DNA of 64,000 bases. It comes from G020348385 sp964538085 (GTDB taxonomy: Bacteria > Acidobacteriota > Aminicenantia > Aminicenantales > Aminicenantaceae). The position numbers and the translations under genes were made by a program. This document shows positions 25,843 through 34,073 of the stretch, one piece after another. The notes beneath the pieces were generated by a model. That model saw nothing but the letters and a program-made list of their open reading frames with translations. It ran no database searches and had not been told where the DNA came from. The first letter of the stretch is position 1, and every line of letters starts with the position of its first letter. Where the stretch lies: NCBI GenBank assembly GCA_964538085.1, contig CAZIDF010000019.1, positions 1-64,000 of the forward strand. Direction: 5' to 3'.

Positions 25843-25869
25843 TTGAAAATCGGGAAAACAGTTTATAAT
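25843..25869 (+). promoter_or_regulatory. Sigma-70-type promoter for the small beta-barrel gene
   Basis: TTGAAA (25843-25848), 15 bases, TATAAT (25864-25869), about 40 bp before the start at 25910. The spacer is short, so confidence is moderate. The rest of 25736-25842 shows nothing else I can support. Confidence 0.45.
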
Positions 25870-25909
25870 GATATTGTCGAATTATATTCTATTCATTTTT
25901 GGAGGCCTA

Positions 25910-26446
25910 ATGTCTGCTAAACGTCTTATTATCCTGTGTATCATTTTGGGTGTTGCGATGGCCCCCCTATATTCGGGGCCGGCAGAATTTCACAAGCGAA
26001 ATTTTTTTCTGACGCCGCAGGTTGGCATCAACTCATATGCCATTCCTGTCGGATTAAACGCGGAGTATGCCGTAACCGATAACATCGGCGTAGGGGGAAC
26101 CGGCATGCTGTGGTTCTGGGGCTCTGATTCCTGGTCGAACACGGTCGTCTCCCTTTCGGCGGATGCCGCCTATCATTTCACCAAACTCGAGGCGAAAAAA
26201 TTCGACCTCTATGCGGGAGCGGGGCTGGGCGTCAGCATATACTCCTGGAAGTGGAAGAGCGGCTTTGGCAATATGGCGTCGGGCAGCTCCGGCTCGACGG
26301 GAATTTTTATTCAGCCCTTTTTGGGCGGCCGGTACTTTATTACGCCCAAGCTGGCTATCAGCCTGCGTGTCAATGTGGCGTTTTTAGGGGACTGGACGGG
26401 AGTCGGCGGTGTGCTGGGTGTTAGCCTCCCCCTCGGATCCAAGTAA
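25910..26446 (+). CDS. Small outer-membrane beta-barrel protein (porin-like)
   Basis: 178 residues with a signal peptide (about 1-24, APLYSG) followed by alternating amphipathic strands rich in Gly and aromatics (VSLSADAAYHF, LYAGAGLGVSIYSWKW, PFLGGRYFI, GVLGVSLPLG). This is typical of an eight-stranded OmpA/OmpW-like barrel. The start is ATG 25910, four bases after GGAGG at 25901-25905; the longer ATG 25868 overlaps the -10 box. The G+C content looks higher than in upstream genes, and the gene borders a decaying stretch, so recent acquisition is possible. Specific function unknown. Confidence 0.7.
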   Translation: MSAKRLIILCIILGVAMAPLYSGPAEFHKRNFFLTPQVGINSYAIPVGLNAEYAVTDNIGVGGTGMLWFWGSDSWSNTVVSLSADAAYHFTKLEAKKFDLYAGAGLGVSIYSWKWKSGFGNMASGSSGSTGIFIQPFLGGRYFITPKLAISLRVNVAFLGDWTGVGGVLGVSLPLGSK

Positions 26447-26464
26447 AAAAGAGGTACCTGCTGG

Positions 26465-26790
26465 CTTTCTCTTTCTTCCCCAGTCCACCAAGGTAGACGA
26501 TCCGCTTTACTCCGGCATCTATGCACAGGCGTCCCGGAAGTTTGTGGTGTTCAGGCGGTCCAGACGCGCGTAATCCTCATCGGAGCCCATGGATTGGATG
26601 AGATAGTAAGCCACATCGATGCCTTTGGCTGCCTTGAGGATGGGACCTAATTTACACGATCCGAGCCCAGGTGCTTTATTTTTTCCAGAGAGCTGGCCAG
26701 CAGACGTACATTTATGGCAGGGTCATCCAGGAGGATGGGAAGGAGATGGCTTCCGATATATCCCGTGGCTCAGGTGAGGAGTATATTCAT
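26465..26790 (-). pseudogene. Relic of an NAD(P)-binding SDR (NmrA/YbjT-like) gene
   Basis: On the minus strand from ATG 26790 the reading is MNILLT-stop-ATGYIGSHLLPILL, the dinucleotide-binding start of an atypical short-chain dehydrogenase whose expected Gly codon is now TGA. Further on, a different frame gives AAKGIDVAYYLIQSMGSDEDYARLDR and NFRDAC, and a third frame gives IDAGVKRIVYLGGLGKKEK. These are consecutive conserved pieces of one family in three frames, with stop codons between. Only about the first 110 residues remain, so the gene is both frameshifted and truncated. Confidence 0.75.
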
Positions 26791-27117
26791 GGCTAGAACA
26801 TGAAAACAAATCCGGCCACGGCATAGTGGATCAGGGCGAAGTTGTAAACCGCAGGAACATTTCGATGATAAAGATAGCCTGATCGGGCTTTTTTTATTAA
26901 CGGGAAAAGGCGTTCAAATGACAACGCCGAGGGAGAAAATTGCGCCGGAGCAGGGGTACGGAAGCGACAACTTGGCGGATGAAGGCCAGAACATTTCCCC
27001 TTTAGATACCCATCTGAAGGACACCGCACAGGCAGAAGAACAGAACAAAGAAGAAGGCCGGATTTGCCGAATGGATTGAAATATCGCGGGAGGGCTGCTT
27101 CATGAAAAAGTATGACC
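26791..27117. other. Degenerate spacer without a recognisable gene
   Basis: No supported gene in this stretch. A 115-codon open frame on the minus strand (26793-27140) has no binding site or recognisable domain. A short hairpin AGCCT-GATC-GGGCT at 26876-26889 followed by seven Ts could be a weak terminator on the plus strand. The stretch is flanked by two gene relics, so it is probably decayed sequence. Confidence 0.4.
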
Positions 27118-27216
27118 AATCTAACAGTTATGGTTCCCAAAGATCTGGATGTGAAAATCGATAACGGCTAAGGCACTGTCGATGTCAGAGATGAGAACGG
27201 CAGCGTCGTCAAATGA
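27118..27216 (+). pseudogene. Relic of a second beta-solenoid (DUF4097-like) gene
   Basis: In one frame the stretch reads NLTVMVPKDLDVKIDNG, a TAA stop, then GTVDVRDENGSVVK and a final TGA. This parallels the intact protein at 25028-25735, which has INLTVRVPKNLDLEVDDGSG and ends KGKVIK. One Ser-like codon has become TAA and most of the repeats are missing. Only about 32 codons are recognisable. Confidence 0.65.
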
Positions 27217-27217
27217 C

Positions 27218-29881
27218 CTATATATTCCAGCGGTAGGATATTTTTATAAGGAACACATTTTCTCCAGGAGCTGTAAATAGGGTTTTCAGGTCTCGTCCCA
27301 GGTTAAGGTCCCCGGGGTATCCATAATCTGCCCGGTTTTGTGTCCAAACAAAATAAAGAGTCGAACCGGGGAGGTACTCCCAGCGCAAAACTACCGTTCC
27401 TCTGAGGGACTTCAAGTTAAAATCGGGATTGGAGAAGGAAAAAGCAGCTGAGGGGCCTTCGGGGCCGTCAGGATCGATGGTGTAATATCCATTTTCATAA
27501 TCGATTGTGGACTGTTCCTGATCATAGATGTTGTAATCAAAGCTTTTAGACAGGGCCAATTCCCGGAATTCATCGTATTTTCCAACGGCAAGAAACGGCT
27601 GAAGATAAAGCTGCAGACTCAGGCGAGGCGTGAAGATCCAATTGAGTCGGATTTCCCCAGATAGAACTCTTTGATTAATCCTGGCAAACACGTGACGTGT
27701 GCCATATGTCGCTGTCATATAGGGATCCTCCACGTTGGTGACCCACTGGAGAATCGAGCGTCTCACCGTGTATCCCGGTCCGAATGAAAAGCTGAACTTG
27801 CTGCTGGGCTTCAAGTGAAGAGCCAGGCTACACATCCACTGGTATCCTTCAGACGGTCGGTTGTATAAGCTTTCGTTCGCAAACAGGACGATCGGTTTTC
27901 GGCCGTCAGTCGAAATATCGAAGTCTATTTGATAGCCGGAGGGGATAAGAGCGAGCGGCCCTCCTCTTGTCAAGTTTTTACTGATAGTCTTGGGATTGTA
28001 GGCCAGCATGGTATTGATCCCCCAGTAGTTCAATAGCTGACCTTCGATTGCGATAAGATATCCGTCCCAGAATTTATTCCCGCCAAAGTCGTAATTCCGG
28101 AAGGGCCCACCGAAGATGAGCCAGTTACGGAAGACTTTTCCCGGATGCGGCCAGTAGTATCCTATAAGAAAATGGATATTGATGATATCGGAGCTACTGG
28201 ATTGAAACCCGATATCGTTCGGGTCGAATCCAGGAGAAAGGGCACCAAGAGCCGCGTTTAACAGGAATTGTCCCTTTTGTTTATTTACCGCGATCCGGAA
28301 TCCCCAGCCGCTCAGATTGGTTGCCTGTTCATCCAGTTCGAGATGAGTCGCATCAGGGCGTTGAAAATAATGAAGGGAAGAGCGTTGGAGGCTCAGAATA
28401 TTATCTCTACTGCCTTGCACATGAGTGGCTCCGAACCAACCTGTGAGGACCCAAGCTTTATTTTTGTCCAAAAAAGACCAGCCATCCAATCCCAGGCTGG
28501 ATGCTTTCCTGTTCATGATCGAATCTAAAGTCTCATTTCTCAGATCCCGAATGACCGATGTGGCTATTAACCCGACTCCTTGTTTCCCTTGATTGAATTC
28601 CTTCTGGGAGCGTAGCACGCCGAAAAATGAAAAAGGCTCCACTTCTTGTCTGAATCTGTTGCCGGAACTATCGATCTCCGCATATTCCCGCGCTGTTAAA
28701 GAGCTTAGGGCTCCGATACTCCAGCTTTCCCCCAGTTTTCCGCTCAGCTTGAGTGCGCCCAGGATGGTGGACCGGGTCGGAAAATTCACATATCCGTCCT
28801 GTGTGACAACACCTCCTGGCGTCCGTCCTATCCGCCGGCTGTAAAAGAAGGTGGGTTCAGGCCAGCTGATGTTGGCATTGGAAGTGGCTCCACCTCTGCC
28901 GAATTCATTGAATATATTGGCCCCTTCGATAAAAAAAGGCCTTTTTTCTGTATAGAATGTTTCAAAAGCGCTCAGGTTGATCACGGCCGGGTCGACCTCC
29001 ACCTGGCCAAAATCCGGATTGATGGTTGCATCCAACGTCAGGTTACTCTTCAGGCCGAATTTCAGGTCGAATCCCGCGTTTCCTGAGTATTCCTCTCCAG
29101 ATTCAAAAGGATTACCCGCAACTTCAGGGCTGAATTGGGCCTGCCCCACCGTGTAAGGCAGAAATTCCACATGTCTCCCGGGACGGATATCCTGGATGCC
29201 TTCCAGTTTGGCAAAACGGGAAACATAGCCGCTGTCTTCCTTGGGAACCCAGACGAATCCCACTTTTTCATTGTTCCTCCGGATGACCCTTCGAAAATTC
29301 ACCCCCCAGACATATTCGTCCTTTTTAGAAAAACGTAATTGGTTGAATGGGATGCGGATTTCCAAACTCCAACCTACATTGTCGACGGCCGCTCGGCTTT
29401 CCCAAACCCCATCCCAGGTCGTATCGTTCCATTCATCGTTATAGAGAGTCCAATCAACGATCGACCCGGCAGGATTAATCCCGAATTGATACCCTGTCCG
29501 TCGGTCGTAATAGGGATCCACAGCAAAGATGAACCAATCGGAATCCACAAGGTCATCCCGTCTTCCGAGACGCCGGATAATCGTCTCCGGTTCAGAGTCG
29601 TACAAACGGGCGGCCACGTACAGGTTTTTGTCATCATAGGCGATCCATACTTCGGTCTTTTCTGTGGGAGGGGCGCCGTCGGTCGGGTCGGATTGGATAA
29701 AATCGGAGTATCCTTGCTTCTGCCAAACTTGTTCATCCAGAACGCCGTCGATGGTGATCGATTCGTCGGCTCGGATTGCCCGTACGATCTTTTGTTCTGT
29801 GCATGGTTTATCCTGGGCGAGGATCGAGAAGGGAAGAATGAGGCTGATAATCGGTATTAAGGCACGAATTGTCAATCTCAT
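27218..29881 (-). CDS. DUF5916 outer-membrane protein with CBM9-like N-terminal domain
   Basis: 887 residues with a signal peptide (about 1-22, ending ILAQ). Residues about 35-230 match the carbohydrate-binding family 9-like domain (ITIDGVLDEQVWQ, VWIAYDDKNLYVAARLYDSEP), and the rest matches the DUF5916 beta-barrel (INPDFGQVEVDPAVINLSAFETFYTEKRPFFIEG). Members are predicted outer-membrane barrels of unknown substrate, often next to peptidases and TonB-type systems. The C-terminus YRWNI is strand-like. ATG 29881 is chosen; an in-frame TTG at 29884 lies closer to GGGAG and is also possible. It is transcribed separately from the M14 genes behind it. Confidence 0.87.
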   Translation of the reverse strand: MRLTIRALIPIISLILPFSILAQDKPCTEQKIVRAIRADESITIDGVLDEQVWQKQGYSDFIQSDPTDGAPPTEKTEVWIAYDDKNLYVAARLYDSEPETIIRRLGRRDDLVDSDWFIFAVDPYYDRRTGYQFGINPAGSIVDWTLYNDEWNDTTWDGVWESRAAVDNVGWSLEIRIPFNQLRFSKKDEYVWGVNFRRVIRRNNEKVGFVWVPKEDSGYVSRFAKLEGIQDIRPGRHVEFLPYTVGQAQFSPEVAGNPFESGEEYSGNAGFDLKFGLKSNLTLDATINPDFGQVEVDPAVINLSAFETFYTEKRPFFIEGANIFNEFGRGGATSNANISWPEPTFFYSRRIGRTPGGVVTQDGYVNFPTRSTILGALKLSGKLGESWSIGALSSLTAREYAEIDSSGNRFRQEVEPFSFFGVLRSQKEFNQGKQGVGLIATSVIRDLRNETLDSIMNRKASSLGLDGWSFLDKNKAWVLTGWFGATHVQGSRDNILSLQRSSLHYFQRPDATHLELDEQATNLSGWGFRIAVNKQKGQFLLNAALGALSPGFDPNDIGFQSSSSDIINIHFLIGYYWPHPGKVFRNWLIFGGPFRNYDFGGNKFWDGYLIAIEGQLLNYWGINTMLAYNPKTISKNLTRGGPLALIPSGYQIDFDISTDGRKPIVLFANESLYNRPSEGYQWMCSLALHLKPSSKFSFSFGPGYTVRRSILQWVTNVEDPYMTATYGTRHVFARINQRVLSGEIRLNWIFTPRLSLQLYLQPFLAVGKYDEFRELALSKSFDYNIYDQEQSTIDYENGYYTIDPDGPEGPSAAFSFSNPDFNLKSLRGTVVLRWEYLPGSTLYFVWTQNRADYGYPGDLNLGRDLKTLFTAPGENVFLIKISYRWNI

Positions 29882-29930
29882 CAAAAAAATTCTCCCATTT
29901 AGTATTCACCCTACCTCTACCCCTAATAAA

Positions 29931-29936
29931 ATTATA
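29931..29936 (-). promoter_or_regulatory. Candidate -10 box for the DUF5916 gene
   Basis: A perfect TATAAT on the minus strand, 50 bp before the start. No convincing -35 sequence at the right distance (TTGAAG is 24 bp away). Confidence 0.3.
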
Positions 29937-30026
29937 CGGTTAGAATAGACTTTTGGTTTACTTCAACTGTTTTTTCCCGATAGAGGAGGCTAATTATTCA
30001 TAATAACAGGAAAAAATATCAGGGAT

Positions 30027-30073
30027 GCCCGCAGACCAGCAACGACATCGAATCCCCAGGTTTGTGTGCGGGC
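30027..30073 (-). terminator. Possible terminator of the M14 gene pair
   Basis: GCCCGCA (30027-30033) and TGCGGGC (30067-30073) form a perfect 7-bp GC-rich stem around 33 nt, directly after the M14 stop on the minus strand. A run of six Ts follows about ten bases downstream. The long loop and displaced T-run make this uncertain. Confidence 0.35.
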
Positions 30074-30075
30074 TG

Positions 30076-31845
30076 CTACTGCAGATTCGCTGTGGTGGTG
30101 TAGTAGCCTCCTTTGAGGGAATCATAGATGAGCTTCATCTCGCCTTTTCCTTGGACAAGGAGACGATAGACAACTCGGCCGAAGCTGGGTATTCCGGATT
30201 TGACCCAGAGGAAATTGTCCTGTGTTTCGATTTTCTGCGTGATGTCTCTGTACTTATCCATTAGTAGGCCAGCAGCCAGCAGTTTGACGTTTTTGCCATC
30301 GATCTGGAAACGGTCCCCACGGTGCAGATTTTTCTGCTGGGCAACGAAAGAAATCGTCGGGGTGACACGCGAGTTTTCGATGGCCACGTCGATCTGATAC
30401 AGGTCCTTTTCCAGTTTCTTGACTTTCACTTCATCAAATGTCAAGCGGGGCAGCTGGTCGGCATGATACAGGCAGAAGGCCGCGTTGCGATGGCATGTCT
30501 CGGCAAGCCGGAATAGTGGCGGTACTCGTTCTCCGAATTTTTTTACGCCTCCAATCTCGATTTCCCCATAAAGCGGATGATTGTAAGGTTTCCAGTCTGT
30601 GTACTGTTCTCCCATAAGGACCAGATCATGGAAGGTCATTTCTTTAAGCATCTGCTGGTAGGAACGCAGCCTTGCTAGGTCTTCATCTTCGTCCTCTTCA
30701 TCCTGCTGACCCAAAATTTCCGCCAAGTTTTCAAAGGGATCCAGGTCCAGCTCGTTGGTGTAGGTGTAGATGCCCAGGACGCTGTATATCCAGTCTATGC
30801 TTCCGCCGAATACGGTGTAGAGATCTTTGTAGACTTTTATATAACGGTATCCGGGAAGGATCTTTTCTCCATTTTTCCCGATGTAATCGTAGACGGTCAT
30901 ATCCGCCCTCGGGTATTCTCCCAGGTTGTTGGCCCCGGGACCCACGAGGATCATGCCGCCGAAGTTGTGGAAGTTCTGAGCGCCCAGGATATTGGGATGG
31001 GCAAGGAGAAAATCCCTAGTGGCTTTGGTTTCCGGCCAGTGGAAGGGAAAGGGACCTGAGCCATACTGGACGTAATTGGGCTGCCAGTTGTAGCCGTAGT
31101 TGCGGTTCATGTCGTAACCGCCCATAGGATCCTCGTTGATAAACCCGTCCCCGTCATTATCGATTCCTTCCTGGCCCAGCATCGTGTATTCGCCCTTTTG
31201 TCCGGGACGCACGGGGATCATGATCCGGGGATCATCCGGATGGGATCTCAAGTATCCATTCGGATCTTTTTTGCGCATCATGGTGAACGAGCCGTCCCCA
31301 TCCAAGTCATCGGGTCCGTCTTCATCTGCCACACCATCCTGGTCATCATCGAAGGGAATCAACCCCGTCCGGGGAGAATTGGGGTCTGTCGCTCTATTGA
31401 TGAAGTGATCCCGGCTGTCCGGGTTCATGGTGGGGATGAAATAAAAGGCTTTTTCGTCCAGCAGCCGTGTGGCGAATTCTGTCTTCCCATAATTTTTCAG
31501 CAGGTACCATATGGCATAGATCGCCACCTCGGTGCCCTGGATTTCATTCCCATGGATGTTGCCGTCGATATAATAACCCGGCTTGTGTTCAGCAGGCCCT
31601 GTTTTGGGATTGTTGAGAATAACCGACCAAATGTCTCTTCCCTGGTAGGTTTTGCCCAGGGATTTAACGGTCACGAACTGCGGATAAGCATTCTCGAACG
31701 CTTTGAGTGTCTGTGTCAGTTCTTCTTGATCGTAAAAATGGTCAAAGGAGAGTTTAACCTCCTGAGCGGACAACATCTTGGGGCTTATAAGGGACAAACA
31801 TAAGATGATCCCGATTGCTATCTGAGTTATTTTGCATTTTTTCAT
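30076..31845 (-). CDS. Secreted M14-family zinc carboxypeptidase
   Basis: 589 residues with a signal peptide (about 6-28, SAQ). The M14 fold is shown by the zinc motif HGNE (H98, E101), the substrate-binding NRN in YDMNRNYGYN, the third zinc ligand His in AQNFHNFGG and a likely catalytic Glu in YTNELD. An insertion with Asp-rich calcium-loop-like runs (DDDQDGVADEDGPDDLDGDGS, DNDGDGFINED) is shared with the neighbouring paralog. It should remove C-terminal residues from peptides outside the cytoplasm. ATG 31845 is five bases after GGAGG. It lies 13 bp downstream of the altered paralog, so the two are probably one operon. Confidence 0.9.
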   Translation of the reverse strand: MKKCKITQIAIGIILCLSLISPKMLSAQEVKLSFDHFYDQEELTQTLKAFENAYPQFVTVKSLGKTYQGRDIWSVILNNPKTGPAEHKPGYYIDGNIHGNEIQGTEVAIYAIWYLLKNYGKTEFATRLLDEKAFYFIPTMNPDSRDHFINRATDPNSPRTGLIPFDDDQDGVADEDGPDDLDGDGSFTMMRKKDPNGYLRSHPDDPRIMIPVRPGQKGEYTMLGQEGIDNDGDGFINEDPMGGYDMNRNYGYNWQPNYVQYGSGPFPFHWPETKATRDFLLAHPNILGAQNFHNFGGMILVGPGANNLGEYPRADMTVYDYIGKNGEKILPGYRYIKVYKDLYTVFGGSIDWIYSVLGIYTYTNELDLDPFENLAEILGQQDEEDEDEDLARLRSYQQMLKEMTFHDLVLMGEQYTDWKPYNHPLYGEIEIGGVKKFGERVPPLFRLAETCHRNAAFCLYHADQLPRLTFDEVKVKKLEKDLYQIDVAIENSRVTPTISFVAQQKNLHRGDRFQIDGKNVKLLAAGLLMDKYRDITQKIETQDNFLWVKSGIPSFGRVVYRLLVQGKGEMKLIYDSLKGGYYTTTANLQ

Positions 31846-31858
31846 TGTTTCCTCCGGT

Positions 31859-33901
31859 CTATTCCAAAACCACTGTTGTGGTCACCGATCCCAATCGGGG
31901 AGATTTGGCTGTGATCGTGATGGTTGAACCTTTTTTGCCTTGAATGATCCATTCGGCTTTTTTGGTGTCTCCGCTGCCATTGATGAACGGGATCGTGACA
32001 AGCCTTCGTCCCGAAAATATCGTCTGGCCGTCTGCCGTTTTGAGCTCCACCCGGATAGGCCAGGCTGTACGTGCTCTTCTTCCTTGAGCGCTCGATGTAG
32101 AGAACCAACCTTCGTTCGTCAGGTAAACAGTAACCTGGTACAGACTGTCTCCCAAAGCTTCGACCTTGGTTTCTTTGATCTTCATTTCAGGAAGCCGCCC
32201 CATTAAGCCGATATAAAAATCTGTGTGGAACGAAAGGGTTTCTTTCATCAGGCTCGAGGGAGGCGTTGTCTTCAGGAAGGGAACAAAACCGCCGATCTCC
32301 ACATCTCCCAGGGTTGGATGTTTGTATGGAGTCCAATCGACAAACCCTGTGCCCTCGAGAACGGAATCCGACCAACCGAGAATATAGCCTTCCGGGTGCT
32401 CTCCTTCTTCTGTTTTTGCTTGTTTGGGCATTTTTTCGATCATCTCGGCCATTTTGGCTGGATCGACTTTGCCCGACTCCACCATTTTTTTGACCATCTC
32501 CGGCTTGAAATTATCGGGCGCACCCTGTTCCTTCATGAATGCGGCGATGGTGTCATCATCCAATGCCAAGAAATCCTCCGAAGACATGGTTTTCAGTTTG
32601 TCCACGGTCAAGGCGTCCTTGGCCGGTTCTTTTTTGGGCTCCGGCACTTTCCAGAGATCCGTGGAAAAAACAGGAACCCCGTATTGGAAATAACAGTAGG
32701 CCACAAACGATCCTTTGCCCACACCGTTGGTTCTTTTTTCCAGGTCTTCCAGTTTGGCTTCCTTGAGCGCATCTTTGTACTCTTTTTGGATGGCTTGGAT
32801 CATGGGCATATCCTGCTGGTCGAGGTTCATAGCAGGTCCCAATCCCAGGATCATGGCCACGATGCTCTCATCTATCTCGATTCCTCCGCCGATGTTCATG
32901 CTGTTCAACAGATCGATCAATTCCTGCATGGTGAATTGTTGCTCAGGATCTATTCCGAGGAAATTGGCAAATCTCTCGGGAACTTTAAACTTATCCCCAG
33001 CTGCCTGAGCTCTTCCCGTCTGCTGGAGATTGAGGATGGTATTTTCACTTGAAAAATTGAGAACCAGCGCGATGTTATCTCGTTTTACGAGAAAGTCCAG
33101 AAGGGCGATGGATTCTTGGGCATTCACAGGCCATAATCCAGCGGATTTGATGCCGTATTCAAAATCATGCGGGAAGTTCCGGTTGATGGCGATTCCTCCG
33201 ATAGGATCTTCGTTGTATTCACCGTCTCCATCGTTGTCCAGTCCTTCGGTGTATATTTTGTAAACGCCTGTTTCTCCCTTGTTCGGATCGGCTGTTTTCA
33301 TCAAGCGCGTTTGATTGGGGTGGGTGAGCCATGTGCCTTCCGGATCCTTGACTCTCATCTGGGTGATCTGGCCATCTTTGTTGAGGTCGTCTGGGCCATC
33401 CTCGTCCACCAGCCCGTCTGTATCGTCATCGGTGGGTTTGTCGTTGGCCTGTCTTTCAAATCTCACATCAGAGAAGTAGCTCTTCGCGGCATCAGGGTTC
33501 AACAAAGGGGCCACATAGACCGTCCTATCCTTGAGAAGCTCTGTGATCTTTTCATCGGCTTCGTATTGGGTGAGGAGCTTTTGGGCGATCATCAGAGCCG
33601 CCTCCGTTCCCACCAGGTGTGTTCCTTCCAAATTGGCCGAAACGAATACGGCTGTACGGGAATCCGGATCGACTTGGCCTTGTGCGGCAATCCGGAGAAC
33701 GAGAAGATCGGTGTTCCCCTCGCTTTTTCCGATGTTGATGATTTTTGCGAGCTGGGGATACTTCGCGCTCCAGGATTTGAGCAGGGAATTCACATCATTT
33801 GGACTGTGATAGGTGTCAAAACTTACCTCTTGCGCTATTGTTGGCTGAATAAGCGCAAAAGACAAAAATACAAACAAAAAGCAAAAAAGAAAACGTTTCA
33901 T
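31859..33901 (-). CDS. M14-family paralog with altered metal site (probable pseudopeptidase)
   Basis: 680 residues with a signal peptide ending near TIAQ. It aligns along its length with the M14 enzyme that follows, sharing the Asp-rich calcium-like loops and the NRNF substrate motif. The catalytic positions differ: HGNE becomes E92-G-T-H95, the third ligand in NFHNF becomes NFSSE, and the catalytic Glu (TNEL) becomes Asp (STDL). A long extra segment, about 370-560, has no counterpart in the active paralog. Either the enzyme is inactive but still binds peptide, or it uses a changed metal site. ATG 33901 with GGAGGA upstream is preferred to ATG 33913. Confidence 0.85.
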   Translation of the reverse strand: MKRFLFCFLFVFLSFALIQPTIAQEVSFDTYHSPNDVNSLLKSWSAKYPQLAKIINIGKSEGNTDLLVLRIAAQGQVDPDSRTAVFVSANLEGTHLVGTEAALMIAQKLLTQYEADEKITELLKDRTVYVAPLLNPDAAKSYFSDVRFERQANDKPTDDDTDGLVDEDGPDDLNKDGQITQMRVKDPEGTWLTHPNQTRLMKTADPNKGETGVYKIYTEGLDNDGDGEYNEDPIGGIAINRNFPHDFEYGIKSAGLWPVNAQESIALLDFLVKRDNIALVLNFSSENTILNLQQTGRAQAAGDKFKVPERFANFLGIDPEQQFTMQELIDLLNSMNIGGGIEIDESIVAMILGLGPAMNLDQQDMPMIQAIQKEYKDALKEAKLEDLEKRTNGVGKGSFVAYCYFQYGVPVFSTDLWKVPEPKKEPAKDALTVDKLKTMSSEDFLALDDDTIAAFMKEQGAPDNFKPEMVKKMVESGKVDPAKMAEMIEKMPKQAKTEEGEHPEGYILGWSDSVLEGTGFVDWTPYKHPTLGDVEIGGFVPFLKTTPPSSLMKETLSFHTDFYIGLMGRLPEMKIKETKVEALGDSLYQVTVYLTNEGWFSTSSAQGRRARTAWPIRVELKTADGQTIFSGRRLVTIPFINGSGDTKKAEWIIQGKKGSTITITAKSPRLGSVTTTVVLE

Positions 33902-34073
33902 AAATTCCTCCATTTGTTATTTGTACGAATTGAAGGCGAAAAGGTTATCTTTCATATCCGCCAATTCAGCCTTAGCATCAATGCTACCATAAATTTGAAA
34001 AAGTATCACTGGTTTAATAATTATGCATGTTTGTATACAATAGGTTTTCTTAATGATCGAGAGAGGAGGAGAT

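Noticed and set aside
26793..27140. 115-codon open frame on the minus strand in the gap
   Set aside because: No binding site, no recognisable domain, and it overlaps the solenoid relic on the other strand; treated as decayed spacer.
32225..33052. 275-codon open frame on the plus strand
   Set aside because: It lies entirely antisense to the M14-like gene with signal peptide and family motifs; it has no binding site or recognisable domain and is a shadow frame.
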